From assembly GCF_033807715.1 (NCBI RefSeq), contig NC_084597.1, positions 9,238,843 to 9,302,842 on the forward strand: 64,000 bases of DNA. Direction: 5' to 3'. Origin of the DNA: Cololabis saira (Eukaryota; Chordata; Actinopteri; Beloniformes; Belonidae). The translations under genes were made by a program, and so were the position numbers. Below the pieces are notes generated by a model. The model made no database searches and was not told the DNA's origin. It was given only the letters and a program-made list of their open reading frames with translations. Below are positions 58,941-64,000 of the stretch, piece by piece (position 1 is the stretch's first letter; every line of letters starts with the position of its first letter).

Positions 58941-59345
58941 GGAGCCCCTAAAGGGACACAGATTTTTTTTTTTTTTTACAATGAGTTTTAAGCGTGCGCG
59001 TGAAACCTTTAAGTGAGCACGTAAAGTTGTTTACTTGCAAGCAAAGTGGTAATGTCCTTATAATGGAGTCCCAGGTTAAAATATAGCTCAGCTAAATCCT
59101 GTAATGTCATTTCCATTCATAAACAGAGCAGGGCACAACTGGATGGTCTCCAGTTCCAGCAAAACTCCCATGTACTTGTTTTTAGGCGCTCACTTAAGTT
59201 TTGCGAGAGCGCGTGAAACTTTTTAGTGAGTGCATAAACGTTTTACGTGCTCACGTAAACAACTTTACGTGCTAACTTAAAGGTTTTACGCGCGCGCGTA
59301 AAACTCATTATAAAAAAAAAAAAATCCGTGTCCCTTTAGGGGCTC
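58941..59345. mobile_element. Palindromic MITE with GGAGCCCCTAAAGGGACAC ends
   Basis: ggagcccctaaagggacac on the left and gtgtccctttaggggctc on the right, next to poly-T/poly-A and then long complementary arms rich in cgtgcgcgtgaaacctttaa. A tandem variant of the same motif (acgtgctcacgtaaacaact) occurs on the right. No coding capacity. Confidence 0.8.
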
Positions 59346-59925
59346 TGTTATGTACTGTTACGCTAAGACTGAGATTCAAATACTGAAAAAAGTGAATGTA
59401 CATATCTTCACAGTATCGATGAACAATGACTCAAGGTACAAGAAAAGCTGCCTTTTACTTGCTGAATACAAAACTATTTGGAATCATGTTCATGTTAAGT
59501 TGTAAAAAAGTGTAAAAAATTAAGCCTACTCACCTAAAAACTGGATGGAAATGTGAAGACCAAGTGTGACTGCATGTGATATGAGTATATTGAATAATAC
59601 TCGCAATCCCTAACTATCATCCTAAGGGGGGCATTTTCTACTACATTTCTACACTGCAAGCACACAAGAGTGCACATCTGCACTTTGTGCAAAAATGTTT
59701 TTCTCCCAGTGGACCGCTGTGATGAGAATACACTCAACCAAAACACACTTGTCATCAAAAATTAACGCTTTGGAGGCGGACCAAAGTCAAGCGTCTTCTG
59801 TTTGCTTATTGGTACTTGTTAGGAAACTATTTCTGGTGACAGGACAGGCTTCACCCACAGTCAATGGCAGGGTCTAAGCAGGCAAATGTGCAGCATGTCT
59901 TCTGTACCTTTTATAGTACAGTGTC
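59346..59925. other. No recognised feature
   Basis: Unique-looking sequence up to the L1 copy. Confidence 0.35.
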
Positions 59926-60027
59926 CCGCAATAATGTTCCAACGGGGCAGATAATGCGATTTCCAAATGATCAGGATCAGTTAGAAATGATTTCACAGTG
60001 CACAGAGAACACCCCAGATAATTATAT

Positions 60028-60376
60028 GCATGCTTTATGGTTCTGTACACCGGTACAGAGGTTCTGGAAGGAGATTTGTGAGGATTTATCCACATGGATC
60101 AACCACAGAATCCCAGTGTGCCCCACGGTATGTATATTAGGTCACCTGGGAGACACTCAAATAGATCCTAATTGGACACACCGGGTTCTCACTGCCTTAT
60201 GTATCGCAAAGAAAACCATTGTAGTAAATTGGAAACAAAAATCCAGTTTATGTATCAACCATTTTAGGAATCTTTTATCAGATCATATTGGTAGTGAGAT
60301 AATGTCTGCCTCCACTGAACAACATTCGGCTGAATTGCACTCTCTGTGGTCCCCGTTTATTGGCTTCGTTACCTAG
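60028..60376 (+). pseudogene. L1 ORF2 C-terminal fragment, copy 2
   Basis: MHALWFCTPVQRFWKEICED through LSTWINHRIPVCPTVCILGH to the stop. A further ~50 residues upstream (about 59930-60027) appear to belong to the same protein (ENTPDNYMHALWF). Truncated: no endonuclease or reverse transcriptase. Confidence 0.7.
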
Positions 60377-62292
60377 TGGGGGCGGGGGGGTGGTGATCTC
60401 GTAGCCCTTGGGGTTGGGGGTCGGCTTGGGGGGTCTGGGGCGCGGGCCTCTGGTGGCCCCTGGGGGGCGGTGGGGGGGGCCGCGGGGCCCTGTCCCTAGC
60501 CGGTGGGGGCCTTGGGGGCCTGTGGGGGGGGTTACCTCATGGCGGTGGGGGGGGGGTGGCTGGGGAGGGCTCGGGCGGGGGGCTGTGGCTAGGGCGTCTC
60601 CGGGCCTCCCGGGGGGGGCTGGGCCGTGGACGTGGGGGTCCCACCCGGAGGGCCCGGCCCTGCCTGGGTGGGGGGTGGCTGTCTGCGCTGGGGGGGCATT
60701 GCTGCCTTGGTCCTCCGTCGCTGGGCGGGGGCCAAGTGCCCCTGCGGATGTGGGGACTCCGTGACCCTTGGGGTGTCCGCCGGGGTGGCCTCGGGGGGGG
60801 GTGGGGCCGGGTCCGGGGAGCGGGCCTCCCCTGACCGGGGGGTGCACGGGCGGGCGCGGTATCTATGTCTTATGTTGTCAGTATGAATGGGAGGATGTTG
60901 GACCGTTTCCCCCTCCGTCTGGGGGCTCCGGCAGCGCCGGGGGCGCCCTTGGAGGTACGGTGGGGCCCTGGCCCGGCTCGGAGGGCCTGCCCCCGTCTAC
61001 TGGACGGCCGGTGGGGGGACGCGGGTGTCTTACCAGGGCCGGCTTTGCTGGTCCTGCTTCCTGGCTTCGGCCTCCGCTCCCCCTCTTTCCCCCCCTACAC
61101 GATTCATACGTACATAGGCGAAGGGCGGGGGGTCCGGGTCGTGGGGGGCACTGTCCCGCGGGGCCCGGCACTCCCCGCCTCACGGTTTTAACAGCAAAAT
61201 AGACACTGCACATTCAACACTTAATAAATACATTTGACAAGGACACGTAGTTCGGGAGGGGGGGGGGTCGCTGTCAATCGATACTTGGTCCTCCCCCCTC
61301 CCTGTTTTTATGGCATTAATCACACGCACTCAACACCAGGGGCGGGAGGGGGTCCCACATCACCCGCGTTCCCTCACTGGCCTGGGACAGGTGGGTCGGG
61401 TTACCCGGGCCTGGCGGGGCCCGCCGTGCAGCCTGGGGTGCCTTCTGGCAGTGCTGGACCCCCCCGGGGAGGGGGAAACGGTGCGTGATTGTATGTCTGT
61501 GTCGGTGAGAATGCGGTATGGAAGGGTCCTGCCATGGAGGATTTGAGCCTTCATTGGCAGGACATCAAAACTTAATAATTTATGAATATTATATTATACA
61601 AAGATGGTTATTATTATTAGTATTATTATTATTAGTATTATTATTAGTATTATTATTAGTATTATTATTATGTATAGTATATTATATTATTATTAGTATA
61701 GGTATCGGATAGGTGAATGGATGAATGAATGGGATGCCTGGGTCTGGGGCCCTCCGTTGTCGGGCCTGCACGGGTGTCGCCTTGTTGGGGGGTTCCCTCT
61801 CTCCGGGCCCGTCTCCGGTCCCCCCCGCTGCCTCTGCGGCGGGGCGCCCCTCTGGTCTTGGAGGGCCACTTTCGTGGGGGACGGGTGCGCCTGCCCGCGT
61901 CGGCGGCCGGGGCGGCTCTGTCTCTCCGGGCAGGCTGGCCCCCTGCCGGGTGGGGGTCGTTGGCCTGAAGGGTGAGGGCCTCCTGGCCGCGTGTCCGGCC
62001 CGGACCGGGTGGCCGGGGATTGCCTGGGTCGCGGTCCGCCGCGGGATCCCTGGCTGCTTCTTCCCGCGCCTTGGGGGCCCGGCCCGCGGGCCCCCTCGGC
62101 CGCCGCCGGGGGGGGGGGGGGTTGGGGGCCTCGCAGGCGGTGGGTTGCCTCCTCCTACTTCTCCCCTCTGTGGGGTTGCCGGTGGCCTGGGTTCCGGGCT
62201 CTTCCGTGTCGGCCTCTGGTCTCGCGGGTGGCGGGGTTGCTCCCCCCCCCTCCCCCACTATAGATACACTTCAGGTGGAGCTTTGTTTGGTT

Positions 62293-62298
<6 letters not shown>

Positions 62299-62373
<75 letters not shown>

Positions 62374-62390
62374 GTCACTTAGTCACATGC

Positions 62391-62448
<58 letters not shown>
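62299..62448. repeat. (CA)n microsatellites in L1 copy 2
   Basis: Two tracts, 62299-62370 and 62394-62448, separated by tatagtcacttagtcacatg. The orthologous spacer in copy 1 has the same sequence in reverse. Confidence 0.9.
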
Positions 62449-62451
<3 letters not shown>

Positions 62452-62615
62452 TGATCATATACATACACACACACACACACATAGATATACACACTGGCTT
62501 GTTCACCTGCATGCTGGCTCTCTAGTTTTTGGGTTTAGGTAGCGGTAGCGATAGCTTAGCTCAGACTGCGATCAGAAGAAAAAAAAAAAGAAAAAAAAGA
62601 CAAAAAAAAAAAAAA

Positions 62616-64000
62616 AAAAAGAAATGATTTCATTTTTTTAAATGTTATTTTACTTCATTACATGATTCTTTTTTTTTTCTTTTATCGATGAGATTTTAAC
62701 CTTTAACCAGAGTAGCAGTTGTAACTAGTGAGCTGACATAAGTGTTGCCATTTTGAATTGTCATGCAAAGGAAATGTGCCATACAAATAAACTTTTCTTT
62801 GCCTTGTCAACTTAGTGACTTTGTCGCTATATTTAACTATTTAGACCTCTCTAGCAACATTAAAAAAAAGTTGTCATTTCTAGATTTTTGTAGACTCCCA
62901 CTTACGCTCGTATAGTTCTCACTCTTCTCAGTGAGCAGTCTGTCCTGCTGTGGGCCAAAGGTCTCAGGTGGCTCAGTCCTCCACCAGCTGCTCTCAGCTG
63001 CAGTTACAGCACGAGATATTCACCTCTCTGCATCCTGACTGCAAATAAATTGCACAAATCCAAAGCTGGATGGTATTGCGCTATTGAATGAAATATATAT
63101 TGATAATTATTCATATATAATTCTAATATATGTATTGATTAGAATAAATAATCATTAGTGCTTGAATGGCCTACAGTCCGACGAAAGGAAGGTTGGAATT
63201 GTGACTAGTGCTGTCAAGAAAAATTGAGTGATTCATTAATTAAGATCTGTAATTAATTAATCAAATCAATCTCTTTTTTTATCTCACCTAAAAATTGCTG
63301 AGAAAAGCCCTCAACTTGAGGTGTTTTCCTCTAAATTCATCACATTCATCACATTATTGTGGCAGATCAAAACATTGATATATATAATGAAAACAAAGTG
63401 GCTTTATAAAGTTATGTATTTATCTTTTTAACAGACTTGAACAGATGCAGTCCTAGCCATTGACATCCACTTGGCAACACCCCCCCACCCCCCACGTATC
63501 AGCATTGCTAAATAAGCCCAAACACAGTGACAGCCAATTTCCACTTCAAGGTGTGACTGACCATCGTTTTCCACCTCTAACAGCTCCAGCACAAGAAGCT
63601 CACCGCTCAAACACAGATTTCAGAATGAAGGCAACTCGCAAACACTCAAGTTAGAGATGGAAAAAATAGATTAAGCAAACTTCTTCCACAACTCTATTCA
63701 TCTCTCCTACAGCAATTACAGCTCCTTATACTACTGCAACTGCGTAACCTATGGAGATCGGGAACACTAATACAGTAAGCAATAACATTTCACTGAAACA
63801 TAATAGCAATGAAACTTAACAGAAATGGAACGAGAACAACCTCACTTCTTTTATCCTCTATTTTACGACTAATTGACAGTTACTTGGGTTTGTCTGTAGG
63901 GATTCTATCCAGAATCACTTGGGTGGAATTATGAGTTTTGTATGAGACTTAAACAAGTAATCTAGCTAAATCCATTGTGCTGCAAGCATATTTCCCATTT
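62616..64000. other. No recognised gene; one weak exon-like segment
   Basis: Contains an exon-like segment on the minus strand (62906-63038) with acceptor tttatttgcag and donor gtaagt, but every frame has a stop. The rest is AT-rich with no repeat ends seen. The missing ccbe1 exon 2 was not found. Confidence 0.4.

Larger units (their letters stand above)
59926..62615 (+). mobile_element. 5'-truncated L1-clade LINE, copy 2
   Basis: Same family as 2528-5517 but on the other strand. ORF2 C terminus ends at 60376 in GFVT and a TAG. It is followed by ~1 kb of G-rich 3' UTR, an AT-rich middle with (TTA)n at 61608-61690, a second G-rich block to 62260, the (CA)n tracts and an impure poly-A (62575-62615). 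It ends about 190 bp earlier than copy 1, lacking the terminal module. The sense strand is strikingly G-rich. Confidence 0.85.

Noticed and set aside
62906..63038. Exon-like segment as ccbe1 exon 2
   Set aside because: All three frames contain stops, and the end phase does not match exon 3 (a split Arg codon is required).

Overview
The window is vertebrate nuclear DNA, almost certainly from a percomorph-type teleost fish. It has one split vertebrate gene with large introns, packed with fish-typical repeats: hAT miniature elements with 8-bp target duplications, Tc1-like fossils, L1/RTE/L2-type LINEs, tRNA-derived SINEs, a Gmr1-like Ty3/Gypsy fragment, Helitron-like elements, and very long (CA)n, (GGAA)n and (ATC)n tracts. 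I see no bacterial-style operons, and most long open frames are low-complexity translations.

The only cellular gene I can assign firmly is ccbe1 (collagen and calcium-binding EGF domain protein 1), on the minus strand. Nine coding exons, corresponding to exons 3 to 11 of the 11-exon human gene, lie between 40225 and 12374. Reading phases agree at every junction. Together they encode 334 residues: a Cys-rich segment, an EGF-like and a calcium-binding EGF module, a spacer, an interrupted collagen helix and the conserved C-terminal domain. The first two exons (signal peptide and mature N terminus) are not visible and probably lie beyond 64000 or in unsequenced upstream DNA. The far left edge (1-475 and 1708-1790, minus strand) holds remains of an unidentified coiled-coil gene, broken by frameshifts and by a duplication flanking a Helitron-like insertion.

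Layout: 1-2283, coiled-coil pseudogene and a Helitron-like copy. 2284-7020, a hAT miniature element carrying two 5'-truncated L1 insertions, each with its own target duplication. 7021-12373, DNA transposons including an ISL2EU-like relic. 12374-14338, ccbe1 exons 11 and 10 with an L2/CR1-like reverse transcriptase fragment between them. 14948-17720, a dead RTE element and two SINEs. 19251-23853, three DNA transposons with nested palindromes. 24513, exon 9. 25035-31640, a dense mosaic of hAT, Tc1, Helitron-like and LINE pieces. 32075-36030, exons 8, 7 and 6 with a Gmr1-like Gypsy fragment inserted 75 bp from exon 7. 36129-40225, exons 5, 4 and 3. 40440-64000, intron 2 or upstream DNA with Tc1, hAT, foldback, Helitron-like and L1 copies and no recognisable exon.

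The best leads are: (i) the Gypsy-derived unit with a SCAN-like gag, protease directly followed by integrase, perfect 23-bp inverted ends and a perfect 5-bp target duplication; (ii) two unrelated hAT elements inserted back to back at the same octamer; (iii) a family of ~1-kb Helitron-like elements with internal ~138-bp repeats, found as a tandem pair; (iv) two inverted copies of an L1 with an extremely G-rich 3' UTR; (v) a twice-seen architecture in which a palindromic MITE inside another transposon has become a founder of (GGAA)n expansion.
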